Assembly (NCBI GenBank): GCA_943736015.1
Contig: OX031062.1
Location: 58,640,962-58,704,961, forward strand
Length of the DNA: 64,000 bases
Direction of reading: 5' to 3'
Source of the DNA: Tridacna crocea
Taxonomy: Eukaryota; Mollusca; Bivalvia; Cardiida; Cardiidae
Shown: positions 1-12,240 of the stretch, piece after piece
How the letters are laid out: every line of letters begins with the position of its first letter
How positions within the stretch are numbered: the first letter of the stretch is position 1
Made by a program: the position numbers and the translations under genes
Notes under the pieces: generated by a model
What the model saw: only the letters and a program-made list of their open reading frames with translations
Database searches by the model: none
What the model was told of the DNA's origin: nothing

Positions 1-1566
1 AAGGAAGGAAAACTTTAAAATTCTTCTTCTCTGAAACTAAAATGTGCAGAGCTTTGACATTTGGTATGTAGCATCTCCAAGTGGACTTCTACCAAGATTG
101 TTCATATTATGATGTCCCTGGGGTCAAAACTGGCCCTGCCACGGGGGTTCACAAGTTTGTATTATACGAACAAAGAAGGAAAACTTTAAAATTCTTCTTC
201 TATGAAACTAGTGGTGCAGAGCTTTGATATTTGGTATGTAGCATCTCCTAGTGGACCTCTACCAAGATTGTTCATATGATGCCCCTTGGATCAAAACTGG
301 CTCAGCCCTGGGGGTCATAAGTTTGAAACATAGGAACAAAGAAGGAAAACTTTAAAATTCTTCTTCTCTGAAACAAGAAGGAGTAGAGCTTTTATATTTG
401 GTATGTAGCATCTGCTAGTTGACCTCTACCAAGTTTGGTCAAATGATGTTCCTGGGGTCTAAACTGGCCCAGCCCCGTGGGTCACAAGTTCGAAACATGG
501 AAACAAAGAAGGAAAACTTTGCAAAAGAAAATCTGTGAAACTGGAAGTCGTAGAGCTTTGATATTTCATATGTAGCATCTTCTAGTGGACATCAACCAAA
601 CACGATATGATGATCATAGAGTCGAAACTGGCCCTACCCTGGTGGTCACAAGTTTGAACATCGGAACAAAGAAGGAAAACTTTGAAATTTCTCTGTTCTG
701 AAAGAAGATGGAAACTTCGTATGTGTGTTCCTTATGATAGTCTGCCATTAACAATATTTTACTTTTTTTCATTAAATGTCATGTCATTGACAGGGTGCTT
801 GGTGTAAATTTTCACTATAGACCAATATCTCTCACTACAGGACAAAATGTAATTAAACGTCATCTTATTAAGCGACAGACAATAGTTATTTGATTTTATT
901 TCATAAAATGACATGTTATCAAAAAGGGGACAAAAATGTATAATTTCATTATGGACCAATTACAGTCAGTTTGTCCATCCATCCAACTTGACGGATGTAT
1001 TCTAAAGTCCTTGGCATTTATGAAACTTTAAACATGTTTTCCTTCGGATAGTCTTTTTGATACAATTTTCTTCTGTAAGATGTGTCATAGAAAAAGGGGT
1101 TACCTTTCACATACTGGACTTGTTGAGCCCTGATAGATCAGTCAAGAAATGTTGTGAGCTGTTAGTCTAGGGTTCCCAGATTGCATTGGCTTGATTACTG
1201 TCTCAGCCAACATCCTTTGACATTTGATCAAAAGATACTGAGACAAGTCTTATTTGTGTCTTACCAATGAGCAAATGATGTTTTAATCTGTCATTCAACC
1301 ACCATTTTGACCAGGAAATTAATGTCTGGCCTTCCAAGTTAATTCAATCCCTTACCATACAATCCAGATTTTCAATGACCCTGAATAAGAAAGGTTGTGA
1401 GGTTGTGAAAGCATTTTCGAAAAAGAAAAAATGCTTTTTGCACAGTTAAATACCCTGTCAAAATTATTTGGCCTTGAACTTTGATATTTGGTATTTATCT
1501 TCATTGTAGACCTTTACTCCTTAGTATGCAGGTGAGTGATATAGGACCGTCATGGTCCTCTTGTTT
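1..1566 (+). mobile_element. Helentron-like element, left-truncated by the window, family B/E type
   Basis: Positions 1-700 are tandem monomers of about 165 bp (AAGAAGGAAAACTTT..., TAGCATCTCCTAGTGGACC) like those of the family E copy near 41100-41700. The 3' end at about 1535-1566 has CAGGTGAGTG, the hairpin AGGACCGTCATGGTCC and CTTGTT. The stretch 900-1566 is paralogous to 4926-5588, so two elements share the same 3' module. No protein coding is seen. Confidence 0.6.
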
Positions 1567-2811
1567 TAGCAGGGGTAAAAGTTTTCCATATTGTGACGGA
1601 ATTCCATATTTTCAGGGGTCGACCAGGTCATTTTTCCAAATCATCTAAATCCGAGAAGAAAAATTGTGGGGGGGGAGGGGTGGGTTTACCCCTTTATCTT
1701 GTATCTTTTGCAAGTCCACAGATTTTCAGATGCCGTATCAATAAAATTTATTGTCCCACTGCATTTGCTTTGTCTGGAGTTGATCACGGCATGGCTCTCG
1801 TCGAACTTCTGGTGAGAGATTGCGATACGGAATCAGCCGAGTTTAGTGGCCAAGTATACTCGGAATAGTTACTGAAGCATGCCGAATGGCATTTCGAATG
1901 GTCTATTTGTAAAACGTCTTTTGATTGAACAGAACAGTGATCTTATATATGAGAAATATATCGGTTAGCCAGTGTTGAGAACACCTATAAATGTACGTGA
2001 TTCACATGTAAAGTAGAAAAATCACGTACAGTTTTTCTCTGCTATACCTACATGAACATACAAAGACTCGACCATAAAACAATGACAATCATAGAACTTA
2101 GTAATTTCGGATATAATTTGGCACCGAAATGTTCACAGTCATTCACTCTTGTTTAGGGTTTCCCGATTCTAAAAATGGATACTGAAACGGAACGTTCTAA
2201 GGATGTCGTATTCATGATGTTATATTGTTCGTGTCGAAATGTTGCGGTTATGTTTTGATTGGTTTGCCTACTTTAATTTTAGCTGCCAAGATTGTAAAAG
2301 AAAATCAAGCACTAACAAAGCCGTTTGTTCTAGCGGACGAATATTGGATGCAATTTGATTGTTAGCCAGCAAAAGATGGCTCAGTTTAAGTTATCTTTGT
2401 TCTTTAAATGACAAATGAATGTCAGAGCTGCGGATCGGCAACTATCTTCCGCTGTTAATAGTATGTGCTACTCAAACTCCTAAGTGACCAAAAAAGGGGG
2501 TGGGAATTCATTCATACACCATTATCCGATTTGCAGTGGTGGGCCAATGATTGACTATAGCCGAAAGTCATTGGGTTTTGGCTTCCAATTGAGATAAGCT
2601 ATTGAGAAATCCTGGTATCGATTGTAGTCGGTATCGAAGCTCGTTCGGTCGCGAAACGTGAATACTGCTGGTTTTTACTTTTTAGGGTTTGGTTTTGTGA
2701 CTTGCATTAATCACACTCTAGGATCCAACATAGTGATAACAAAAATGAAAATTGGCCGGAAAAATGATAAACATTTTTTCCATAGATTTCTTGACAAACT
2801 TGACAACTTGG
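1567..2811. other. No recognised gene; low-copy sequence
   Basis: Contains a G-run near 1670-1685 and a 91-codon ORF at 1593-1868 with no domain, splice context or homologue that I recognise. I treat that ORF as chance. Confidence 0.4.
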
Positions 2812-3410
2812 CAAGTTTCTCATTTGATCCCTGAGTCCGGGTTTTTAATGCTCGGAAATTTGAAATGACATGTCTTTGACGCTGAAAAAGATCTGCCTAA
2901 TTGTCTGTCTGACGTGTGAAATTATCATCTAGAGCTCCATATAAACTAACTTGCAAGCATCCGGCAGAAATATGGACTAAACACGATCAGTATAAAATGT
3001 GAAGGACACGCGCGTATTCTAATGAAGCTGGCGAGTCATTTATGACAAAGTAACAAAGGTGTTAATCTTCTTATCTAGTGTAAAGTGACAGATTTTAAAG
3101 TTAACTGCAATTCAAAATGACTAACTGATGTCAAATCATGTAATAATACTTTCTCCAAAAATTAATTGACACGAAAAATTGATCGTCAAAAAAAAAACCG
3201 TGAAAACCCATTACACTAAAATGATCGGCGTGGAATCGTCCGATCAGAAGGACTTCAAACCATCTTCTCATCTTTAATAATGAAATTAGACAGTGAATTT
3301 ACACAAGTAACTTAATAAAACAATAAGTGGAAGCTAAAATTATGTCTTGAGTGAAGGAAATTGTTGTTTTATGAAAGGAAAATATAGATCTAAAGTGGGA
3401 GGGGAGGTAT
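2812..3410 (+). repeat. Dispersed repeat paralogous to 50451-51085
   Basis: About 600 bp aligns by eye to the interior of the TIR element at 50179-52289. Shared landmarks are TTTAATGCTYGGAAAT, ACATGATCAGTAT versus ACACGATCAGTAT, AAGCTGGCGAGT, AAAGGTGTTAATC, GTCAAATCATGTA and CGTGAAAACCCAT. The element termini are not seen here, so this is an internal fragment. No coding potential is recognised. Confidence 0.6.
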
Positions 3411-3546
3411 TTTTTTTTTCTAAAGATTTTCTTAGGTTTTAGCATATCATATCTTTCAATCAATTCAAGATTTTTTCAGCTTTGAAATGCTAAAACTGGA
3501 TCTCATTAGAGGAATTTGAAGGTTATAAAATAGCTAATAGCTTCCG

Positions 3547-4280
3547 GGGGCCCCCTGGTGAATGGGGGTTACTTGCACTATACAGAAATGAAGGAATTCT
3601 TGAAAATTTTTCTTCTCTGAAATGGCTGGACAGATTTTGAAAAAATTTCACAGAGATGTTCCTTGGGTGATCCTTTTCTAAAATTGTTGGCGAAATTTTG
3701 ATTGGGTAAGAAACATGGCTCTGGTGAATGGGGGCTACTTGCACCATATGGAAATGAAGAAATTCTTGAAAATTCTTCTTCTCTGAAACCCATTGTCAGA
3801 TTTTAAAATAATCTGACAGAGATGTTCCTTGAGTGACCCTTTTCAAAAGCTGTACATATAATTTTGATCCATCAAGAAACATGGCTCTTGTGAATGGGGG
3901 CTACTTGCACTATACGGACATGATGAAATTCTTGAAAATTCTCTTTCTCTGAAACCGCTGGTAAGATTATAAAAGAAATTTTCCGAAATGTTCCTTGCGT
4001 GACCCTTTTCAAAACTTGTTTGTAAATTTTGATCCATCAAGAAACATGGCTCTTGTGGATGGGGGCTTTTTGCTCTTATACAGAAATGAAGAATTCTTAA
4101 AAATTCTTTTTGAAACTGATGGTCAGATTTCGAAATGACTTTTACAGGTGACCTTTTGAAAATTGCTTGGCAAAATTATAAATTTGGTTCCAATGTTTGA
4201 ATACCTCAAAAACAAAAAATAAACTATGGTCATCTCAAAAATTCAGGTGAGCGATCCAGGGCCATCTTGGCCCTCTTGTT
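3547..4280 (+). mobile_element. Family A Helentron, 5'-truncated
   Basis: About four internal monomers (TGGTGAATGGGGG...CTTGCACTATA) are followed by the canonical 3' end CAGGTGAGCGATCC, the hairpin AGGGCCATCTTGGCCCT and CTTGTT. The AGCTCACCTGAGC 5' end is missing, and the left flank is the repeat at 2812-3410. Confidence 0.7.
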
Positions 4281-4910
4281 TTATTATTGCCCTTTGTAAA
4301 TTTTAACACTTTATTTTTGTCCGTGGCATAATGTCCAAAGTAAAAAAGATAGTAACTTCAAACTTCATATATATAGGCCACATTAATAAGACGTGCATGG
4401 TACAAGGACCATTAATTTATTTCTACTATTTTAAGACTTATCCCCCTTTATAAAATTTAACTTTGGATTTTATCTGGGGTGTAACTTGCAAAGTACAAAA
4501 GCTAGTAACTTCAATTTTCAGGTACAATTAGATCAATCTGGGGTGTAACTTGCAAAGTACAAAAGCTAGTAACTTCAATTTTCAGGTACAATTAGATCAC
4601 ATAAAGCAAAGTGCTTTTAAGAAGAACCATAGCTCTATTCCCATTATTTTAAGAGTTATTTCCCTTGTTTATTACACTTTTTTTTTTGTTTTTGTCTGGG
4701 GCATATTTTCCAAAGCATAAAAGCTAGTGACTACAATCTTCATTTACAGATATACAACATTAATGTGAAGTGCATGCAGAGTACAAGAACCATAAGCCTA
4801 CCCCCACTTGTTTGTTTTCATTGAACTCTTTCTTTTGTACTAAACCATTCTGCATTCTGTTACAGAGGGCACTTTTGTGACAAGGAGCTGGTGCGGGGTA
4901 TGATCACGTT
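4281..4910 (+). repeat. Family D tandem array with a 63-bp exact duplication
   Basis: Monomers of about 160 bp contain GCATAA..CCAAAGTA, TAGTAACTTCAA and AGAACCATA. Within them a 63-bp unit starting TCTGGGGTGTAACTTGCAAA is present twice in tandem at about 4473-4600. Confidence 0.55.
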
Positions 4911-4925
4911 TAGTGATAGCTCTAG

Positions 4926-5588
4926 TTTTATTTCATGAAACGACATGTTACCAAAAAAGGGGACTATATGTATAATTTCATTATGGTCCAATTAGTCAGT
5001 TTGCCCATACATCCACCTTGACGGATATCTTCTAAAGTCCTTGGCATTTATGAAACTTTTAACATGTTTTCCTTGGGACAGTCTTTTGATATGATTTTCC
5101 TCTGTAAGATGTGTCACAGAAAAAGGGGTTACCTTTCACATACTGGACTTGTTGAGCCCCGATAAATCAGTCAGTAATGTTGTGAGCTGTTAGTCTAGGG
5201 TTTCCAGTTTGCGCTGGCTTGATTACTGTCTCATCCAACATCCTTTGACATTTGATCAAATTAAAGTTACTGAGACAAGTCTCATTTGTGTCTTACCAAT
5301 GAGCGAATGATGTTTTAATCTGTCATTCAACCACCATTTTGACCAGGAAATTAATACCTGGCCTTCCAAATTATATCAATCCCTTACCATACAATCCAGA
5401 CTTCTAATGACCCTGTATAAGAAGGTTTGTAAAAGCATTTTGGGAAAAGAAAATGCTTTTTGAATAGTTACATATCCTATCAGAATTATTTGGCCTTGAA
5501 CTTGGATATTTGGTATTTATATTCATTGTATACCTTTACAGCTTAGTACTCAGGTGAGTGATATAGGACCATCATGGTCCTTTTGTGT
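4926..5588 (+). mobile_element. Helentron 3' module paralogous to 900-1566
   Basis: Shares CATGTTA(T/C)CAAAAA, TCCTTGGCATTTATGAAAC and ACATACTGGACTTGTTGAGC with 900-1566. Ends in CAGGTGAGTGATATAGGACCATCATGGTCC (written in two parts: CAGGTGAGTGATATA then GGACCATCATGGTCC). The terminal CTTGTT is changed to TTTTGT. Confidence 0.6.
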
Positions 5589-6214
5589 TGTTTTTCAGAG
5601 CTATTCAGCATTTTTATTACATTATTCATCTCCTCCCTAAACTACAAAGCCCATTACAACCGAACTTTACAGTAATGTTTGCATTGGTCTGTAATTTTTC
5701 AAGTGTTCTAAACATTCGGTTTCAAGTGAAACTCTTCATGCCATTGCAACAAAAAGGGAGAAATTTCATGAATATTTTAAAATTCTTTTTCTCAAAATCA
5801 TGGTGTTTAAGTTTACCAAAATGGAGCTTCGTAGTGAAAAAATGTAGTGTAGACTTTTTTAGACCAATGTTCTCAAAATATGGACAGTGTGTTTGCTGGT
5901 ATCAAAAAATGGGTTATGTAGTGACAAAATTATAATCTTAGAAATTCTTTGTGTGCACTCTGTAAGCCAAGTTCTCAGTCCAGTACTGAGGAAAATTAAT
6001 CAGAATGGGTCACATCACTTATAAAAAAAGATGAGGCATTAAAAAGTTGGTCACTTGGACAGATCTTACAAAAATCTTATGAACACTCTAGAGGTCCAAT
6101 TACATGAAACTTGATGTGTTTTAAATCTGCTGATTTATAAATTCTGACAGGATTCAATTATTTTCTTTATCCAAACAATTTCATTTTTCTTCAAATCCAC
6201 CTAAAACATATTGC
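5589..6214. other. No recognised gene
   Basis: AT-rich intergenic or intronic sequence. A 116-codon ORF at 5585-5935 shows no motif. A family I-like motif (CACTCTAGAGG) lies near 6085. Confidence 0.4.
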
Positions 6215-8036
6215 TTAACCCTTTCCCAAACAAGCCTTGGTTTTTACGTGTCTGCAGTAAAAGTCTTTTGAAAACACTGTGGAAAAAGGAGAAATTGCTT
6301 GTAACAAGCAATTTCTCCTTTTCCCACAGTGTTTTCTACCCTTTTTAGCTCACCTGAGCACAACGTGCTACCTGAACACAACATGCTCAAGGGGAGCTTT
6401 TAGGGTGACTGGGTGTCCGTCGTCCATCGTGCGTCGTCCGTCGTGCGTAGTCCGTCGTGCGTTGTGCATCGTCAACAATTCTTTAAACATCAACTCCTCC
6501 TAAACTGCTGGGCCAATTTAGACCAAACTTGGCTGGAATGTTCCTTGGGAGGTCCTCTTTAAAAATTGTTCACGAATTTGATTCCATCAAAATCTCTGGT
6601 TGCCATGGCAACCAAATGGAATTTTTTAGCAAATTCTTTAAAAATCTTCTCCTCTGAAACCGCTGGTCGGATTTTGAAATTATTTCACAGATATGTTCCT
6701 TGGGTGACCCTTTTCAAAAAGTGTTCGTGAAATTTTGATCCGTCAAAAATTGTGGCTCTGGTGAATGGGGGCTACTTGCACTATACAGAAATGAAGGAAT
6801 TCTTCAAAAATCTTCTCCTCTGAACCGCTGGTCAGATTTTGAAATAATTTCACAGATATGTTCCTTGGGTGACCCTTTTCAAAAATTGTTCGTGAAATTT
6901 TGATCCGTCAAAAATTGTGGCTCTGGTGAATGGGGGCTACTTGCACTATACAGAAATGAAAGAATTCTTAAAAAATCTTCTTCTCTGAAACCGCTGGTCA
7001 GATTTTGAAATAATTTCACAGAGTTGCACCTTTGGTGACCCTTTTCAAAAATTGCTCGCGAAATTTTGATTGGTCAAGAAACATGGCTCTGGTGAATGGG
7101 GGCTACTTGCACTATAGGGAAATGAGGAAATTCTTAAAAATGTTTCTTCTCTGAACCCGCTGGTCAGATTTTGAAATAATTTCTCAGGGATGTTCCTTGG
7201 GTGACCCTTTTCAAAAACTGTTTGCGAAAATTTTGATTGGTCAAGAAACATGGCTCTGGTGAATGGGGGCTACTTGCACTATAGGGAAATGAAGAAATTT
7301 TTAAAAATTCTTCTTCTCTGAAATGGCTGGACAAATTTTGAAATGATTTCACAGAGATGATCCTTGGGTGACCCTTTTCAAAAATTGTTCACAAAATATT
7401 GATCCGTCAAGAAACATGGCTCTGGTGAATGGGGGCTACTTGCATTATAAGGAAATGAAGAAATTCTTGAAAATTCTTCTTTTCTGAAACCCGTAGTCAA
7501 ATTTTAAAATAATTTGACAGAGATGTTTCTTGGGTGATCTTTGCTCTTGTGAATGGGGGCTACTTGCACTATATGGACGTGATGAAATTCTTGAAAATTC
7601 TCTTTCTCTGAAACCCCTGGTCAGATTTTAAAAGAAATTTTCCGAAATGTTCCTTGGGTGACCCTTTTCAAAACTTGTTTGTAAATTTTTATCCATCAGG
7701 AAACATGGCTCTCGTGGATGGGGGATACTTACTCTTATACAGAAATGAAGAATTCTTAAAAATTCTTCTTTTTGAAACTGATGGTCAGATTTCGAAATTA
7801 AATTTACAGGTAACCTTTTGAAAATTGCTTAGCAAAATTATAAATTTGGTTCCAATGTTTCAATACCTCAAAAAAAAAATAGGCTATGGTCATCTCAAAA
7901 ATTCAGGTGAGCAATCCAGGGCCATCTTGGCCCTCTTGTTGAGAACTTCCTGCCATTTTCTCCAAATCTAAGATTGTCGTCTGCAAAGTCTTTTGGTTTG
8001 GAAGAGTCCAAAATTCTTCGTTCGGGAAAGGGTTAA
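6215..8036. mobile_element. TTAA-flanked (piggyBac-like) MITE split by a Helentron
   Basis: The left half (6215-6341) begins TTAA-CCCTTTCCCAAAC and has a central palindrome GGAGAAATTGCTTG/CAAGCAATTTCTCC. The right half (7941-8036) ends GTTCGGGAAAGGG-TTAA. The uninterrupted relative at 61397-61624 matches both halves in order. A TTAA duplication with CCC-starting TIRs fits the piggyBac superfamily. No transposase is present. Confidence 0.75.
6342..7940 (+). mobile_element. Family A non-autonomous Helentron, complete
   Basis: The 5' end TTTTTAGCTCACCTGAGC is followed by a GTCCGTCGTGCGTC-rich stretch, the X-box palindrome at 6599-6614 and tandem monomers spaced 166 bp (tops near 6752, 6918, 7084, 7251). 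The 3' end is CAGGTGAGCAATCC, the hairpin AGGGCCATCTTGGCCCT and CTTGTT. The subterminal inverted repeats are GCTCACCTGAG and CAGGTGAGC. The insertion lies inside a MITE whose intact copy defines the empty site. Confidence 0.8.
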
Positions 8037-8560
8037 AGAGCTAAAGGTATGGACTAAGATGTGTCAGCAGATGGTTGTCTTTCCACATGTATGGAAAGAT
8101 AAAGATTAACATGCTCAAAATTTATTATAATTTCGGTCATTGTTTCTCTTGTTCAACTAGTCTATCACTCTTATGTCAGAGATGCCAGTAAGTATGTTGT
8201 GGTCTTAGGATGTAGAAAAATATAGTCAGATAGATATTATGGCTTGTTATCCTGACCACATTAGACTACGATATACTTCCAATGAAAAAAAAAAGGACTA
8301 GATCATCCTTTTTCGGCACAATGTTTTAAAGTATTTGGACAAATAAAGATTTTATAGAAAATAAAGGATTCCCTTATTACGAGCAATATGTCCCTTTCCT
8401 AAAACAATTTGGATTTTTTTCTTTACACAATTGTTCTACATTGGTCAGAAGCCTTTTGCTGACTCCAAAAACGAGTGTAGATGGGGCGGAAAGGAGGAAA
8501 ACAGAATTAGATTCTCATACACAAGATATATCTCTGTGGTTTGATTGATTGAATGTTTTG
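8037..8560. other. No recognised gene
   Basis: AT-rich single-copy-like sequence. No ORF, splice pair or repeat that I could name. Confidence 0.4.
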
Positions 8561-8561
8561 T

Positions 8562-10153
8562 TTTTTAGCTCACCTGAGCACAACATGCTCAAGGGAAGCT
8601 TTTAGGATCACCCGGTGTCCGTCGCCTGTCATGCGACATCAACAATTCTTTAAACATCAACTCCTCCTAAACCTCTGGGCCAATTTTGACCTAACTTGGC
8701 TGTATTGTTCCATGGGAGGTCTTCATTAAAAATTGTTCACAGAATTTGATTCCATACAAAACTCTGGTTGCCATGGCAACCAAATCGAATTTTCTTGGAA
8801 ATTATAAAAAAAAAATCTTCTCTGAAACCACTGGTCAGATTTTGAAATAATTTCACAGAAATGTTGCTTTTGTGACCCTTTTCAAAAATTGTTCGTGAAA
8901 TTTTGATTGGTGAAGAAATGTGGTTCTGGTGAAAGGGGGTTACTTGCACTATACAGAAATGAAGGAATTCTTAAAAATTCTTCTTTGAAACCACTGATCA
9001 GATTTTGGAAAAATTTCAAAGAGATGTTCTCTTGGTGACCCTCTTCAAAAAATGTTCGTGAAGTTTTGATCCGTCAAGATACATGGCCCTGGTGAATGGG
9101 GGCTACTTGCACTAAACAGAAATGAAGAAAGTCTTAAAAATTCTTCTTTCTCTGAAACTGATGGTCAGATTTTGAAATAATTTTATCAAAGATGTTCTTT
9201 GGGTGACCGTTTTCAAACATTGTTCACGAAATTTTGATCCGTCAAGAAACATGGCTCTTGTGAATGGGAGCAACTTGCATTGTTATGGACGTTAAGAAAT
9301 TCTAAAAAATTCTTCTGAAACTGCTGGTCTGGTTCTGAAATAATTTTACAGAAATATTCCTTCTATGACCCTTTTCAAAAATGGTTTGCAATATTTTGAT
9401 ACCTTAGGAAACATGGCTCTGGTGAATGGGGGCTACTTGCACTATATGGCCATGAAAAAAATTCTTTTAAATTTTTCTTCTCTGAAACGGCTGATCAGAT
9501 TTTGAAATAATTTCACGGAAATGTTCCTTTGGGAACCCTTTTCAGAAATTGTTCACCAAATGCTGATTTGTCAAGAAACATGGCTGTGCTGAATAGGGGT
9601 ATTTGCACTATAGGGAAATGAAGAAATTCTTCAAAACTTTTCTTCTCTGGAACGGTTGGTCAGATTTAGAATAATTTCACAGGGATGTTCTTTGAGTGAC
9701 CCTTTTCAAAAACTGTTCGCAAAATTTTGATCTGTCGAGAAAAACATGGCTGTGGTGAATTTGGGGCTACTTGCACTGTAGGAACATGAAGAAATTCTTG
9801 AAAGTTCTTCTCTGAAACGGCTGGTCAGATTTTAAAATAATTTTACGGAAATGGTCCTTGAATTACCCTTTTCAAAAACTGTTTGTGAAATTTTGATAGG
9901 TTAAGAAACATGGCTCTGGTGAGAAGCGGCTTCTTGCACTATACAGAAATTAAGAAACTCCTAAAAATTCTTCTTTTCTGAAATTGCTATTCAGATTTTG
10001 AAATGACTTTTACAAGTGACCTTTTGACAATTGCTTGGCAAAATAATGATTTTGTTTCCAGTGTTACAATACCTCAAAAAAAAGAGAAAAAACTTGGCAA
10101 TAGTCCTCTAAAAAATTGAGGTGAGTGATCGAGGGCAATCTTGGCCCTCTTGT
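8562..10153 (+). mobile_element. Family A Helentron, complete
   Basis: 5' AGCTCACCTGAGCAC, X-box palindrome at 8766-8781, about eight diverged monomers, and a 3' end GAGGTGAGTGATCG with hairpin GGGCAATCTTGGCCC and CTTGTT. The next copy begins immediately at its 3' end. Confidence 0.75.
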
Positions 10154-11414
10154 TTTTAGCTCACCTGAGCACAAGTGCTCAAGGGGAGCTTTTAGGATTA
10201 GCCGGTGTCCGTCATGTGTCGTCCGTCGTCAACAATTCTTTAAACATCAACTCCTCCTAAACCACAGGGCCAATTTAGACCAAACTTGGCTGGAATGTTC
10301 CTTAGGGGGTCCTCTTTAAAAACTGCTCACAGAATTTGATTCCGTCAAAAATTCTGGTTGCCATGGCAACCAAATGGAATTTTCTAAGAAATTCTTTAAA
10401 AAGCTTCTTCTCTGAAACTGCTGGCCAGATTTTAAAATAATTTCACAGAGGTGTTCCTTAGGTGACCCTTTCAAAAATTGTTCGCACAATTTTTATTCGT
10501 CAAAAATAATGGCTCTGGTGAATGGGTGCTACTTGCATTTTATAGAAATAAAACATTCTTAAAAATTCTTCTTCTCTGAAACCGCTGGTCAGATTTTGAA
10601 ATAATCTCACAGAGATGTTCTTTGGGTGACCGTTTTCAAAAAGTGTTCATGAAATTTTGATCCGTCAAGAAACATGGCTCTGGTGAATGGGGGCTACTTG
10701 CACTATAGGGAAATGAAGAAATTCTCAAAAATTCTTCTTGAAGACTCTCAAACGGCTGGTCAGATTTTGAAATAATCTTATAGAGATGTTCCTTGGGTGA
10801 CCCCTTAAATAAATTGTTCGTGAAATTTTGAATCGTCATGAAATATGGCTGTGGTGAATTGGGGCTACAAGTTTGCACTATATGGAAATGAAAAATTCTC
10901 GATAATTCTTTTTCTCTGAAACCCATGGTCAGATTTTATAATAATTTCACAGCAATATTCGTTGGGTGTCTTTTTTCACAAATTGTTCACAAAATTTTGA
11001 TCTGTCAAGAAACAAGGCGCTGGTGAATGGGGGCTACTTGCACTATACGGACATCAAGAAATTCTTGAAAATTTTTCTTCTCTGAAACCATTGGTCAGAT
11101 TTTAGAATTATTTCACAGAAATGTTCCCTGAATGGCCCTTTCAAAAATTGTTACGGAAATACTGATTGGTCAAGAAACATAGTTTTGGTGAATGGGGGCT
11201 ACTTGCACTATACGGAAATTAAGAAACTTCTAAAAATTCTTCTTTTCTGAAACTGCTGGTCAGATTTTAAAAGGACTTTTACAGGTGACCTTTTGAAAAT
11301 TGCTTGGCAAAATAATGATTTTGTTTCCAGTGTTTCAATACCTCAAAAAAAAAATGACTATGGTCCTCTCAAAAATTCAGGTGAGCGATCCAGGGCCATC
11401 GTAGCCCTCTTGTT
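10154..11414 (+). mobile_element. Family A Helentron, head-to-tail with the previous copy
   Basis: 5' AGCTCACCTGAGCACAAGTG, X-box palindrome at 10356-10371, and a 3' end CAGGTGAGCGATCC with a weakened hairpin GGGCCATCGTAGCCC and CTTGTT. No spacer separates it from the copy at 8562-10153. Confidence 0.75.
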
Positions 11415-11422
11415 TGTTTTTT

Positions 11423-11688
11423 ACCCAGGTGGCTCAGTGATGAGGGTGTTGGACTCATGACCTGGTGGTTGTGAGTATGATACCCGGTTGAGGCGAACTT
11501 TCTTTCTGGCCTATTTTCGCCTCTCACTTCTGCTGAAGCATGTGAGGAAAGTAGTCGGTGGCTTTGTAAAGAAAGTTGTGTTTGTCCTGGTGTGAGAAAG
11601 CAAGCCAGGAAACACATGTGCGTCGCTGACCGCCATGATATGACTTAAACTGTTAATTTGGTGTTAAACCCCAATACCACCAACCAAT
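11423..11688 (+). mobile_element. tRNA-derived SINE, family 1
   Basis: The tRNA-like head has an A box (GGTGGCTCAGTGATGAGG) and a degraded B box (GTGAGTATGATACCC). The body contains TGCTGAAGCATGTGAG and the tail is GTGTTAAACCCCAAT. A second copy lies inverted at 59096-59366 and has a better B box (GAGTTCGATAC). It does not encode protein; short ORFs in it are incidental. Confidence 0.75.
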
Positions 11689-12240
11689 CTTTCATTTTCA
11701 ACATGATTTTACTTGAAGGGATGACTTAGATATTTATAATGTCACGGGTTTTAGCACTATCAGGCTAGGACTCTGAAGTGTCTTTCCTAAAGTCACTGCT
11801 TCCAGAGATCAAATTGTAGCTAAATATTTGTTTTTCAGATTAATCATCCTCTAAAACTACATTGCCCTGTACAGGCTACTGTGTAATCTGGCATATTAGA
11901 TATTGCTACAATTTCTTCCTACAGTGAAATCTTTAACTGAAGCTGAAACCTGCTTCTTTGCAGGTTTAGGTTTTTGCATGTTACAAGGGTAGTTTAAACC
12001 TATGGTTAAGATAAAAATAATAATGAAAACCTCTCCGTTAACTTTTAGTCCTGGTCCTTCTTAACTATGCTTATTATTGAAAGAGTAAAAGTTTTATCTT
12101 TAAACCTGTATTAGTCTGCTGACCCAGCATGTTTATGCAATAGAATTATGTAAAACTAAAGTTTTAAACTTACAGTTATCTTAAAAACTGTATTACACAA
12201 CTGGCCCATATAGTCAAAACATATAAGATCTTTAAAAAGG
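11689..12240. other. No recognised gene
   Basis: AT-rich. Includes an inverted pair around CTGAAACCTGCTTCTTTGC near 11940. No convincing exon. Confidence 0.35.

Noticed and set aside
1593..1868. 91-codon ORF as a gene or upstream receptor exon
   Set aside because: It begins next to a Helentron end, spans a poly-G run and has no motif or phase that would join the receptor exons.
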